Below the pieces are notes generated by a model. That model was not told the DNA's origin, searched no databases, and saw nothing but the letters and a program-made list of their open reading frames with translations. A stretch of 44,467 nucleotides of DNA from Candidatus Halocynthiibacter alkanivorans (GTDB lineage Bacteria; Pseudomonadota; Alphaproteobacteria; Rhodobacterales; Rhodobacteraceae): positions 1-44,467 of the forward strand of contig NZ_QOLB01000136.1 of NCBI RefSeq assembly GCF_003333265.1, given 5' to 3'. Of this stretch, positions 16,623 to 24,407 are shown one piece after another; the first letter of the stretch is position 1; each line of letters begins with the position of its first letter. The translations under genes were made by a program, and so were the position numbers.

Positions 16623-17363
16623 ATGAATTACCGTACCTTACTGCTGTCAACCGCCGTGGCGATGCTGGCAACCTCAGCAACCGCATTTGAATTCACCGGC
16701 GGCGATGCGACCCTGCGTTACACCCGCTGGAGCGAAGGTGGCTTCTCAGAGAACAACACCGATTTCGGCGCTTCCGCCCGTTTCACGTTCGGTGCCGGGT
16801 TTGGTCTTGAGACCGGGCTGAACTACACCGATCTTGATGTCGCAGATGAGGATCTTAAAACCCTGTCCCTGCTGGGCACCTATGCGCTGTCGCCTGCGCT
16901 GCAGCTTGGCCTGTTTTATGACACCACCTGGATCATGGATGATACCATCAAATACTACGGTATCGAAGCCCGTTACACGCGCGACAACATCAGCCTTGGT
17001 GGGTTTTGGGGTCAGGGTGACTTTCCCGGGGGCCCGGGAAAACCCGACGTCTATGGCGCTGACATCGGATATGACATGGGCAATGGATTCGATTTTGGCC
17101 TGTTTTACCGCGCTGAGGACCTGTTCGGCGCCGAATTTTCTGAATATGGTCTGTCGGCCGGGTATCAGATTGCCGGCATCAGCACCCAGCCGGTGTATCT
17201 GAACGCCGAATACGGACGTTTCGACTTGTTTGGCAGCGAACTGGATCAGTTCGGCATCAGCATCACCGTCCCGTTTGGCAATCAGGGCCAAAAGGGTCGC
17301 AAACCCGCACACCCGCATTCGATCTATATGTCCTTGCTGCCACTGATGTTCAGCGGCGGCTGA
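16623..17363 (+). CDS. Outer-membrane beta-barrel (porin-like) protein
   Basis: The 246-residue protein has a clear signal peptide ([21 protein letters not shown], cleavage before FEF) followed by alternating hydrophobic/polar strands rich in Gly, Tyr and aromatic girdle residues (for example [55 protein letters not shown]). This is a typical small transmembrane beta-barrel, perhaps 10-12 strands; specific function cannot be read. After a strand ending ISITVPFG, a basic tail and hydrophobic end ([11 protein letters not shown]) follow, which is unusual because barrels often end in an aromatic residue. The ribosome site is weak (AGAG). It stands alone; aroC follows after 137 bases in the same direction. 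The upstream 16376-16622 holds no gene. Confidence 0.75.
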   Translation: MNYRTLLLSTAVAMLATSATAFEFTGGDATLRYTRWSEGGFSENNTDFGASARFTFGAGFGLETGLNYTDLDVADEDLKTLSLLGTYALSPALQLGLFYDTTWIMDDTIKYYGIEARYTRDNISLGGFWGQGDFPGGPGKPDVYGADIGYDMGNGFDFGLFYRAEDLFGAEFSEYGLSAGYQIAGISTQPVYLNAEYGRFDLFGSELDQFGISITVPFGNQGQKGRKPAHPHSIYMSLLPLMFSGG

Positions 17364-17500
17364 CCCGAAAAATTCTGTCAGCTACGGCCGCGCCGGGACG
17401 CGGTCGTATCAACACCCCTGCGCGCCGCCCTTTCTGCGTCAAATGGGTTTTCCACCACCGACTTTGGCGTTACACCGGTGAGAAGCAAAGGATATCGCCC

Positions 17501-18604
17501 ATGAGCACCAACAGTTTCGGCCGTCTTTTCCGTGTCACCACCTGGGGCGAAAGTCACGGGCCTGCGCTTGGCGCCACTGTGGATGGCTGCCCTCCCGGCG
17601 TGCCGGTTGAAGCCGCCATGCTGCAGCGCTGGCTGGATCTGCGCAAACCGGGCACCTCTAAGCACACCACCCAGCGCCGCGAAGCCGATGAGGTGGAAAT
17701 CCTGTCTGGCGTATTTGAAGGTGTTTCCACTGGCATGCCGATCCAGCTGATGATCCGCAATACCGACCAGCGCTCGAAAGACTACGGCGAGATTGTCGAA
17801 AAATTTCGCCCCGGCCATGCCGACATCACCTATTGGCAGAAATACGGCATCCGCGATTATCGCGGCGGCGGGCGCTCCTCGGCACGTGAAACCGCAGCCC
17901 GTGTTGCCGCCGGTGGCGTGGCGCGCGAAGCGTTGAAAAAACTGGCGCCCGGCATCGAGATCCGCGGATATATGGTCAAGATGGGCGCCAAAGTGCTGGA
18001 CCGGGCGCGTTTTGATGATGCCGCGATCGACCAGAACCCGTTTTTCCTGCCCGATGCAGAGGCAGCGCATGAGTGGTCCGATTATCTCGACGGCATCCGC
18101 AAATCGCATAATTCCGTCGGCGCGGTGATTGAAGTGGTGGCGCGCAATGTGCCGGCAGGGCTGGGCGCGCCGGTCTATGGCAAGATCGACACTGATCTGG
18201 CGGCGGCGATGATGTCGATCAACGCGGTGAAAGGCGTTGAGATCGGCGAAGGCATGGCGGCGGCCGATCTGCTGGGCACTGACAATGCTGATGAAATTTA
18301 TATGGGTGCTGAGGGGCCGGAATATTCCTCCAACCATTCCGGTGGTATTCTGGGCGGCATCTCCACCGGCCAGGACCTGGTGGTGCGGTTTGCGGTAAAA
18401 CCGACCTCTTCCATCCTGACGTCGCGCAATACGATCACCAAATCCGGCGAAGAAACCACGCTGATCACCAAAGGTCGTCACGATCCCTGCGTCGGCATCC
18501 GCGCGGTGCCGGTGGGCGAAGCGATGATGGCCTGTGTGGTGCTGGACCATCTGCTGTTGCATCGCGGCCAGGTCGGGGAAGGGCTGCACGGCAAAATCGG
18601 ATAA
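17501..18604 (+). CDS. aroC: Chorismate synthase
   Basis: AroC converts EPSP to chorismate using reduced FMN, the final shared step of aromatic amino acid and folate synthesis. The 367-residue protein carries the three family signatures: [18 protein letters not shown] near residue 16, the [12 protein letters not shown] segment near residue 121, and the C-terminal [17 protein letters not shown] block near residue 327. Catalytic histidines H19 and the one in RHDP are present. AAGGA lies eight bases upstream of the ATG. Length is normal. The gene is monocistronic, followed by a gene-poor repeat-bearing stretch. Confidence 0.98.
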   Translation: MSTNSFGRLFRVTTWGESHGPALGATVDGCPPGVPVEAAMLQRWLDLRKPGTSKHTTQRREADEVEILSGVFEGVSTGMPIQLMIRNTDQRSKDYGEIVEKFRPGHADITYWQKYGIRDYRGGGRSSARETAARVAAGGVAREALKKLAPGIEIRGYMVKMGAKVLDRARFDDAAIDQNPFFLPDAEAAHEWSDYLDGIRKSHNSVGAVIEVVARNVPAGLGAPVYGKIDTDLAAAMMSINAVKGVEIGEGMAAADLLGTDNADEIYMGAEGPEYSSNHSGGILGGISTGQDLVVRFAVKPTSSILTSRNTITKSGEETTLITKGRHDPCVGIRAVPVGEAMMACVVLDHLLLHRGQVGEGLHGKIG

Positions 18605-18913
18605 ATCCGCCCGCCACCTGACTTCCGTCTTTGTGCGGGCGCTTGCTGGATTTTGCCCCGGTGCCAACACTGGCTGCTGCCCCCTGGCGCCGCCCCTGTC
18701 GCCGTCCCGGCCAGTGGTCTCCGTGCCAGCATAATTGGCGCTTTCGCGTCGTGCCAGGTGCCGGGTCTCGTGGCGCGTTACGTACCGGGTTACGTGCCGG
18801 GTTTCGTGGTGGGTTTCGTGGTGGGCCGGTTGCCCGCCCGGAGAACCGGCACATCACGCCTTCGCCCCGATACTGTGGACAGCGCTGGCCAGCTGTATCG
18901 GTGACGGGGCTGA
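18605..18913. other. Spacer after aroC with 12-bp repeat array
   Basis: About 309 bases between convergent aroC and the broken sugar transferase contain no credible gene. The main content is the 12-bp array at 18758-18829. Open frames crossing it give only 4-residue repeat peptides. Confidence 0.5.
18758..18829 (+). repeat. 12-bp tandem array (six degenerate units)
   Basis: Six consecutive 12-base units begin with GT: GTGCCGGGTCTC, GTGGCGCGTTAC, GTACCGGGTTAC, GTGCCGGGTTTC, GTGGTGGGTTTC, GTGGTGGGCCGG. The units drift gradually, as expected for successive slippage or unequal duplication followed by substitution. Confidence 0.75.
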
Positions 18914-20236
18914 CTAAGGGGACCAGCGCAGAGAACCCGCGTCGCGCCCGGGGCCGCGATCAAGGCCGCCTCTCTCCCGGGAGACGTGTTCAGCGCTCCG
19001 CTGCGGCAGCATGCCCCGCCTGCACCGCTGCCACGGCCGCAACCACCCGAGGGCGCGCAACACTGGCAACCGGCGCAGGGCGCGCCGCAGGCGCAGCGGG
19101 CGCCGTGCTCCGCTCAGCAACAACAGCACTGTCCAGGCCAGGATCCACAGATCCAGCACCAGAGAGGCGCGGCGCCGGTAGATCCGCTCCAGCGCCACTT
19201 TGCGCGGCAGGCACCTGCGTCGGTAAATCTCCGCAGCCTCCGCGTCTGATTCCGTGTGCTGCAACAGCCGTGCTTCAGACCCAAACAGCATCAGCGTCGC
19301 CAGCCCGCTCAGACCCGGGCGGCGCTGCAACATCTCCCGGCATGTCCCCGGAAATTGCTACGCGCAGCCGAGGGTCGGTGGTCTGGGGCCGACAAAACTC
19401 ATCTCTCCGCGCAGAATATTGATCAGCTGCGGCAGCTCATCCAGCCGGCTGGCGCGCAGCAACCGTCCCAAAGGTGTGATGCGCGGGTTGAGATGCCCCC
19501 CGGCCGGACCTTCAGCGGCCAGATCCTCAGAGGCTGCGCGGTCAGCGGTCATGCTGCGAAACTTGATCATATCAAAACGCCGGCCAAAAGCCCCGACCCG
19601 CTTTGAGATGTAAAACACTGGCCGGCCCTGCAGCAGCAACAGCAGCAGCGTGATCACCAGCCCCGGCAGCAGTGCCAGCACCAGGGCCGGCAGCAGCAGG
19701 CACAGGTCCATGCCGCGCTTGGCAACAGATATGTCGCGCGGACGCTTACCGGAGGCCATAGGAGGGCTGTCAAATGGGCAGGCAGCAGGGTGGGCGGCAG
19801 CGCAGGCACCGGGGACACCCGCGGAGCCAGGCTCAGGGCTGGTCTCCGGCTCAGCGCCCGGGCGGGAATCAACACACCGGGCAGGGCCAGTGTCGAGGCC
19901 GGTGTTGAGGCCGGTGTTGAGGCCGGTGTCGAGGCCGGTGTTGAGGCCGGTGTCGAGGCCGGTGTTGAGGTCGGTGTTGAGGTCGGTGTTGAGGTCGGTG
20001 TTGAGGTCGGTGTTGAGGCGGGCCTGCGGGTTTCTGGCCCCGTCGCAGGCACGGTCACCGACCGGGTCGCAGCCCGGGTCGCGGACGGGCCCGCCACCAG
20101 GCTCAGGGACGCAGCCGGCATCGCGGCCAGAATCGCGGCGGAAAAGAGCGTCGCCGAGAGCGCTGACGCGCAACCGGGCGGTTGCGCAGTCCGTCTGACG
20201 GGTAGTTGGGCAAGCAGTAGAGCGGGCAGCTGTCAT
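18914..20236 (-). pseudogene. Undecaprenyl-phosphate sugar transferase interrupted by in-frame TAG
   Basis: The core (ATG at 19759, MASGKRPRDISVAKRGMDL) is a WcaJ/ExoY-type glycosyl-1-phosphate transferase for surface polysaccharide: a hydrophobic hairpin, RPVFYISKRVG, FDMIKFRSMT, RITPLGRLLRASRLDELPQLINILRGEMSFVGPRPP. Seven residues on, the frame hits TAG at 19358-19360. The same frame continues without shift as QFPGTCREMLQRRPGLSGLATL, then IYRRRCLPRKVALERIYRRRASL and a final hydrophobic segment, exactly what intact relatives have next. The stop therefore removes an essential C-terminal part. Upstream of the core, about 160 codons (20236 to 19760) form a low-complexity extension with a 12-bp repeat and no good ribosome site, probably not original coding sequence. 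It is alone, with no other polysaccharide genes nearby. Confidence 0.75.
19891..20022 (-). repeat. 12-bp tandem array (eleven units)
   Basis: Eleven head-to-tail 12-base units run from 19891 to 20022 on the plus strand as TGTYGAGGYCGG. Units 1-6 have GGCC, units 7-10 have GGTC and unit 11 has GGCG. In the minus frame of the sugar transferase they would encode a repeated Leu-Asn/Asp-Thr-Asp/Gly. The near-identity implies recent expansion. Confidence 0.9.
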
Positions 20237-20318
20237 TGAATACACTTTCGAAACAATGACCCCAGATTAGCTGGTATTGATGGCGATCTGGTAAACGGAC
20301 ACCTGCCCGCCGCCGCTC

Positions 20319-21200
20319 TCAGCTTGTGGCGGGCGCACGCTCTTGTTTCGCCAGCTGCACCGCCAGGATGCCGAGGGTGATAATCACCACCCCCACAACG
20401 TCCAGCGGGCCCAGCTTTTCTCCCAGCAGCACAGCGGCCACCGCAACGCCAAAAAACGGGTTGAGAAAATGAAATGTGGCCGCTTTCACCGCGCCGATAC
20501 GCCCGACCAGTGCAAACCAGATCCAGGTCGCTGCCAGCCCGGGCACGATCGTCGTGTAGACAAAGGCCGCCACCAGCGAGGTGCTCATCTCAACCACCCA
20601 GACCTCGGTGAACAGCGAGACCAGCGCCAGCGCGGCCGCGCCGACAAACATCTGCAAGCCGACAACCATCAGCAGATTGCCCCCCGCGGCGGTTTTGCGG
20701 ATCGACAGTGTCGCCAGCGTCAGCGCCATGGTGCCGAGCACACAGAGCATAACAGCGGTCAGATCCACGCCGGCGCTGAGGCGGCTGCCCATGATCAGCG
20801 CCACGCCGCCCAGCCCCGCCGCCAGACCGGCCAGCGCAAGAGGGCGCAGCTTCTGGCCCATAAACATCCAGCCGGCCAGCGCCACCATCAAGGGCATGGT
20901 GGAGGCAATGATGGAGGCCAGCGAAGCCTCAATCCGGGTCATGGCGAAAAAGAACAGCCCCAGATAAATCCCGTTCTGACACAGGCCAAAGATAAAGGTG
21001 CTGCGCCATTGCTCCCGGCTCAGCCGCCAGGTCTGACCCAGAGCGCGTGCGATCAGCACCCCGATCAGACCGGAGACCAGAAACCGCAGCGACAGCGTGG
21101 CCAGCGGCGGCGCCTGGGCCACAATGATCCGTGCCGATGTAAAGGCCGAAGACCAGGCCAGCGCAAAGGTCAGCCCCATCAGCAGTGAACGCAGATCCAT
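20319..21200 (-). CDS. EamA/DMT-superfamily transporter
   Basis: This 293-residue inner-membrane protein has ten hydrophobic segments in two EamA halves. The first begins LLMGLTFALAWSSAFTSARI and ends with RIEASLASIIASTMPLMVALAGWMFMGQKL; the second ends with RIGAVKAATFHFLNPFFGVAVAAVLLGEKLG. These are the typical P-L-x-x-x-L-A/G-x-x-x-x-G/E motifs of metabolite exporters such as RhaT/EamA relatives. I place the start at 21200 because GGGGG precedes it and the next upstream ATG (21227) lies within the HU terminator. Substrate unknown. It is downstream of HU but separated by that terminator. Confidence 0.87.
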   Translation of the reverse strand: MDLRSLLMGLTFALAWSSAFTSARIIVAQAPPLATLSLRFLVSGLIGVLIARALGQTWRLSREQWRSTFIFGLCQNGIYLGLFFFAMTRIEASLASIIASTMPLMVALAGWMFMGQKLRPLALAGLAAGLGGVALIMGSRLSAGVDLTAVMLCVLGTMALTLATLSIRKTAAGGNLLMVVGLQMFVGAAALALVSLFTEVWVVEMSTSLVAAFVYTTIVPGLAATWIWFALVGRIGAVKAATFHFLNPFFGVAVAAVLLGEKLGPLDVVGVVIITLGILAVQLAKQERAPATS

Positions 21201-21225
21201 CTGATAACCCCCAATGGGCAGGCCC

Positions 21226-21252
21226 AAAAAAAGGGCCGCCGGAGGGCGACCC
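21226..21252 (-). terminator. Intrinsic terminator of the HU gene
   Basis: On the minus strand an 8-bp stem GGGTCGCC / GGCGGCCC (one T-G pair) with a CTCC loop is followed by seven T's. It begins 27 bases after the HU stop. Confidence 0.9.
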
Positions 21253-21278
21253 TAATTCATTTGCATGTCAATGCAAGC

Positions 21279-21566
21279 TCAGACGTTGACGCTGTCTTTC
21301 AGCGCTTTGGCGATGGTCATTTTCACCACTTTGTCTGCGTCTTTTTTGATCTGCTCGCCGGTGGCCGGGTTGCGTACCATGCGTTCTGGGCGCTCACGGC
21401 AATAGATTTTGCCAACACCTGGCAGCGTCACAGCACCACCGCCGGCGACTTCGCGGGTGATGATGGCGGTCACAGCATCCAGTGCGGAACCAGCGGATTT
21501 TTTATCAGTGCCCATTTCTTCGGACAGTGCAGCTACCAGCTGGGTTTTGGTCATTGGTTTCGACAC
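21279..21566 (-). CDS. DNA-binding protein HU
   Basis: HU is a small nucleoid protein that binds and bends DNA as a dimer. The 95-residue product has the family pattern: N-terminal helices (TKTQLVAALSEEMGTDKKSAGSALDAVTAIITREV), the beta sheet with VTLPGVGKIYCRERPERMVRNPATGEQI carrying the Arg-rich arm and the RNPATGE tip, and a C-terminal helix. GGAG precedes the ATG. A hairpin and a possible promoter (TTGTGC, 18 bases, TACAAA on the minus strand at about 21621-21650) lie upstream, and a strong terminator lies downstream. It is an independent unit. Confidence 0.96.
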   Translation of the reverse strand: MSKPMTKTQLVAALSEEMGTDKKSAGSALDAVTAIITREVAGGGAVTLPGVGKIYCRERPERMVRNPATGEQIKKDADKVVKMTIAKALKDSVNV

Positions 21567-21636
21567 GTTTGAATCTCCTCATAGATCCCCCGCTCTGTTT
21601 TTTTGGGGGGTATGCCCAGGTTTGTAACGGTATTTT

Positions 21637-21670
21637 GGGGAGACGCACAATCATTACTGTGCGTTTCCCC
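21637..21670. terminator. Long hairpin between amn and HU
   Basis: A 13-bp stem with one G-T pair (arms 21637-21649 and 21658-21670) and an 8-base loop sits 36 bases after the amn stop. No T-tract follows on the minus strand. It could terminate amn weakly or serve as a regulatory element for HU. Confidence 0.45.
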
Positions 21671-21705
21671 TTAAATTTAGCGTTTTTGGGCGAAATTTCG
21701 CGAAC

Positions 21706-23190
21706 TCAAAGGAAAGCCGTTTCTTCAAAACTGCGCAGTTTGCGTGAATGGATGCTTTCCAGCGGCATTTCGCGCAGGTTTTCCATTGCTTTGATGCCAA
21801 TTTTCAGGTGGCTGGCGACCTGTGTTTTGTAGAAATCACTGGCCATGCCGGGCAGTTTCAGTTCGCCATGCAGCGGTTTGTCACTGACACAGAGCAGGGT
21901 GCCATAGGGCACCCGGAAGCGAAACCCGTTGGCGGCGATGGTGGCACTTTCCATATCCAGCGCCACGGCGCGGGACTGGCTGAGGCGCTGCACCGGCCCG
22001 GCCTGCTCGCGCAGTTCCCAGTTGCGGTTGTCGATGGTGGCCACCGTGCCGGTGCGCATGATGCGCTTCAGCTCATAGCCCGACAGTTTTGTCACTGAGG
22101 CCACCGCCTGTTCCAGCGCGATCTGAATTTCCGCCAGCGCCGGGATCGGCACCCAGACCGGCAGATCATCGTCCAGCACATGGTCTTCGCGCAGATAGGC
22201 ATGCGCCAGCACAAAATCGCCCAGCCGCTGGGAATTGCGCAGCCCGGCGCAGTGGCCCACCATCAGCCAGGCGTGCGGCCGCAGCACCGCGATATGATCG
22301 GTGGCGGTTTTGGCGTTGGAGGGGCCGACGCCAATGTTCACCAGGGTGACGCCGCTGCCACCGGCGCGTTTCAGGTGATAGGTCGGCATCTGCGGCAGTT
22401 TTGCCGGCTGGACCATGTCGTCCTGCGCACCGGCGATTTCAACATTCCCCGGCCCGACAAAGGAAGTATAGCCAGAGTCCGGATCCGCCAGCGCCTCGCG
22501 GGCATAGGTCTCAAATTCTTCGACATAGAACTGATAGTTGGTGAACAGCACGTAGTTCTGGAAATGCTCCGGCGCGGTGGCGGTGTAATGGGCGAGCCGC
22601 GCCAGCGAATAATCCACCCGTTGGGCGGTGAACGGCGCCAGCGGATGCGAGCCGTCCGGGTGGGTCCAGCCCATCACATTGACGATTTCATCATGGGTGG
22701 TGGAGAGATCCGGCACATCAAAAGCGTCGCGCAGCGGATACTGCATCGCGCCCTGCTGCGGCACGGTGACAGAGGGGTTGTTGGAAACGGCAAAATGCAC
22801 CGGCATTTCGGTGCCCGAGGGGCCCACCATCACAGAAGTGCCGTGGTTTTCAATCAACAGCCCGATCTGTTGTTCCAGATAGCCCGCAAACAGATCCGGA
22901 CGGGTGATGGTGGCAGAGTACATGCCGGGTGCGGCCACATGGCCAAAACTCAGCCGGCTGTCAGTCTGGGCAAAAGTATTGGTGGTCAGGCGCACTTCTG
23001 GATAAAACGCCCGGAAGCGCACGTCCGGGCGCGGGCCGGAAACGCTTTGGGAAAACTGGTTACAGAGAAAATCCGTCGCTTCCTGGTAGAGTTCGATCAG
23101 CCGCGCGGTGGCGGCGCGCGCGTCACTGAAAGCCTCATGTGCGCGCAACGGCGGGGTCAGAATCGGAAAACTGGCGTCTGGTGTGTTCAT
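21706..23190 (-). CDS. amn: AMP nucleosidase
   Basis: Amn hydrolyses AMP to adenine and ribose 5-phosphate, helping set adenylate levels. The 494-residue protein matches the E. coli-type enzyme in length. It has the N-terminal regulatory domain (RFRAFYPEVRLTTNTF, SRLSFGHVAAPGMYSATITRPDLF) followed by a nucleoside-phosphorylase-like catalytic domain (VNIGVGPSNAKTATDHIAVLRPHAWLMVGHCAGLRNSQ, then ALDMESATIAANGFRFRVPYGTLLCVSDKPLHGELK). The start at 23190 has GAGGA upstream; longer open sequence overlaps the divergent neighbour. It is convergent with nothing and transcribed toward HU. Confidence 0.95.
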   Translation of the reverse strand: MNTPDASFPILTPPLRAHEAFSDARAATARLIELYQEATDFLCNQFSQSVSGPRPDVRFRAFYPEVRLTTNTFAQTDSRLSFGHVAAPGMYSATITRPDLFAGYLEQQIGLLIENHGTSVMVGPSGTEMPVHFAVSNNPSVTVPQQGAMQYPLRDAFDVPDLSTTHDEIVNVMGWTHPDGSHPLAPFTAQRVDYSLARLAHYTATAPEHFQNYVLFTNYQFYVEEFETYAREALADPDSGYTSFVGPGNVEIAGAQDDMVQPAKLPQMPTYHLKRAGGSGVTLVNIGVGPSNAKTATDHIAVLRPHAWLMVGHCAGLRNSQRLGDFVLAHAYLREDHVLDDDLPVWVPIPALAEIQIALEQAVASVTKLSGYELKRIMRTGTVATIDNRNWELREQAGPVQRLSQSRAVALDMESATIAANGFRFRVPYGTLLCVSDKPLHGELKLPGMASDFYKTQVASHLKIGIKAMENLREMPLESIHSRKLRSFEETAFL

Positions 23191-23445
23191 ATGCGTCCTC
23201 AATCTGAATATGTCTGGCGGCGTCTGCTGGCCTGCCTTGTGGTGCCGGTAATGCTCCGGAAAAAGAAAGGCTGAAACCCGGTCCCGCACCGGCGCGGATC
23301 GCTGCCACGGCTGTGCCGGGCGTACAGAGCCAGGCTCTGGGGCGGGGAGAGAGTCTTCAGCGGGTCCATAGAGCATTTGTCCATAAGATCGCGGCCGGCG
23401 CAAGCCCCCCTTGAACCCGGCGGCACTCCGGTCCAGATTGTGCCC

Positions 23446-24306
23446 ATGACACAGAGATTGCTTTCCTTTGGCCACGGCTACTGCGCCCGGGCCCTGACCC
23501 GGTTGCTGCACCAGAGCGGCGGTTGGTCCGTCACCGGCACCACGCGCACGCCAGAGAAGACCCGGGCGCTGGCACAGGACGGTGTTGCACCAGTGCTCTG
23601 GCCGGGGACCGATATGTCAGCGCTGGTGGCGCAGGCCAGCCACGTGCTGATATCGGCCGCGCCAGGAGCAGAGGGGGATCCGGTGCTGAAGGACTGCCGC
23701 GGCGCTTTTGAAACCGCGCGGCCAGCCTGGATCGGCTATCTGTCCACCACCGGTGTCTATGGCGACCACCAGGGCGGCTGGGTCGATGAAGAGACGCCGC
23801 TCCATCCCAGCACAAAACGTGGCCAGCAACGGGTTGAGGCCGAAGCCGCCTGGCAGCAACTGGCGGCGGAGTATGATCTGCCGCTGCATATTTTCCGCCT
23901 TGCCGGCATCTATGGCCCTGGCCGCGGACCATTTGCCAAAGTGCGGGCCGGTACCGCGCGGCGCATTCTCAAACAGGATCAGGTGTTTTCCCGCACCCAT
24001 GTGGAAGACATCGCCCAGGTGCTCACAGCTTCAATCGCGCAGCCGCGCCCTGGTGCCGTCTACAATGTCTGTGACAATGACCCCGCGCCGCCTGAGGATG
24101 TAATTGCACATGCGGCGGAGCTGCTCGGGCTGCCGCTGCCCCCGTCTGAGAATTTTGAAACGGCTGAAATGACAGCAATGGCGCGCAGCTTTTATTCAGA
24201 AAGCAAAAAAGTGAGCAATGCGCGTATTAAAGACGAACTCGGCGTGGTGTTAAAATATCCGGATTACAAGGTCGGGCTGGCGGCGCTTCTGGTGGCGAAA
24301 GACTGA
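23446..24306 (+). CDS. NAD(P)-binding SDR-type protein (YeeZ-like)
   Basis: The 286-residue protein has an N-terminal Rossmann motif (RLLSFGHGYCARALTRLL, a GxGYxAR variant) and extended-SDR epimerase features: ISAAPGAEGD, YLSTTGVYGDHQGGWVDEETPLHPS, FRLAGIYGPGRGPF and RTHVEDIAQVLTASI. The usual active-site YxxxK is not visible; after the STTGVYGD segment comes STKRGQQRVEAE, as in YeeZ-like proteins whose function is unknown. I chose ATG 23446 since it starts directly before the Rossmann strand; no strong ribosome site is visible. It is divergent from amn with a 255-base spacer and ends at a strong bidirectional hairpin. Confidence 0.82.
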   Translation: MTQRLLSFGHGYCARALTRLLHQSGGWSVTGTTRTPEKTRALAQDGVAPVLWPGTDMSALVAQASHVLISAAPGAEGDPVLKDCRGAFETARPAWIGYLSTTGVYGDHQGGWVDEETPLHPSTKRGQQRVEAEAAWQQLAAEYDLPLHIFRLAGIYGPGRGPFAKVRAGTARRILKQDQVFSRTHVEDIAQVLTASIAQPRPGAVYNVCDNDPAPPEDVIAHAAELLGLPLPPSENFETAEMTAMARSFYSESKKVSNARIKDELGVVLKYPDYKVGLAALLVAKD

Positions 24307-24315
24307 GATTTTCTC

Positions 24316-24395
24316 TTTGTTTAAGTATCCCCGCCGGAGGCTTTTTTTGCCGCGCGACGCGTAAGAATGCCTCCGGCGGGGATATTTAAACCAAA
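24316..24395. terminator. Large bidirectional hairpin between convergent genes
   Basis: Arms of about 26 bases (24316-24341 and 24369-24395) are complementary except for one missing base and one mismatch. Their core is GTATCCCCGCCGGAGGC against GCCTCCGGCGGGGATAT. A run of seven T's at 24342-24348 follows the first arm. It closes both the SDR gene and dxs. I recall near-identical CCTCCGGCGGGGATATTT elements recurring between genes in other Rhodobacterales genomes. Confidence 0.75.
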
Positions 24396-24407
24396 AAGAA
24401 ACGGAAG

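Noticed and set aside
18631-19422. 263-residue plus-strand open frame after aroC
   Set aside because: It has no ribosome site, is Arg/Ala/Pro-rich, and covers the conserved C-terminal half of the broken sugar transferase in antisense.
19891-20022. Possible CRISPR array
   Set aside because: Units are contiguous 12-mers without spacers, far shorter than CRISPR repeats, and no cas gene is present.
19650-20198. 182-residue plus-strand repeat protein across the 12-bp array
   Set aside because: Its repeat (LRPVSRPV-like) comes only from the minisatellite; the remainder is antisense to the sugar transferase core.
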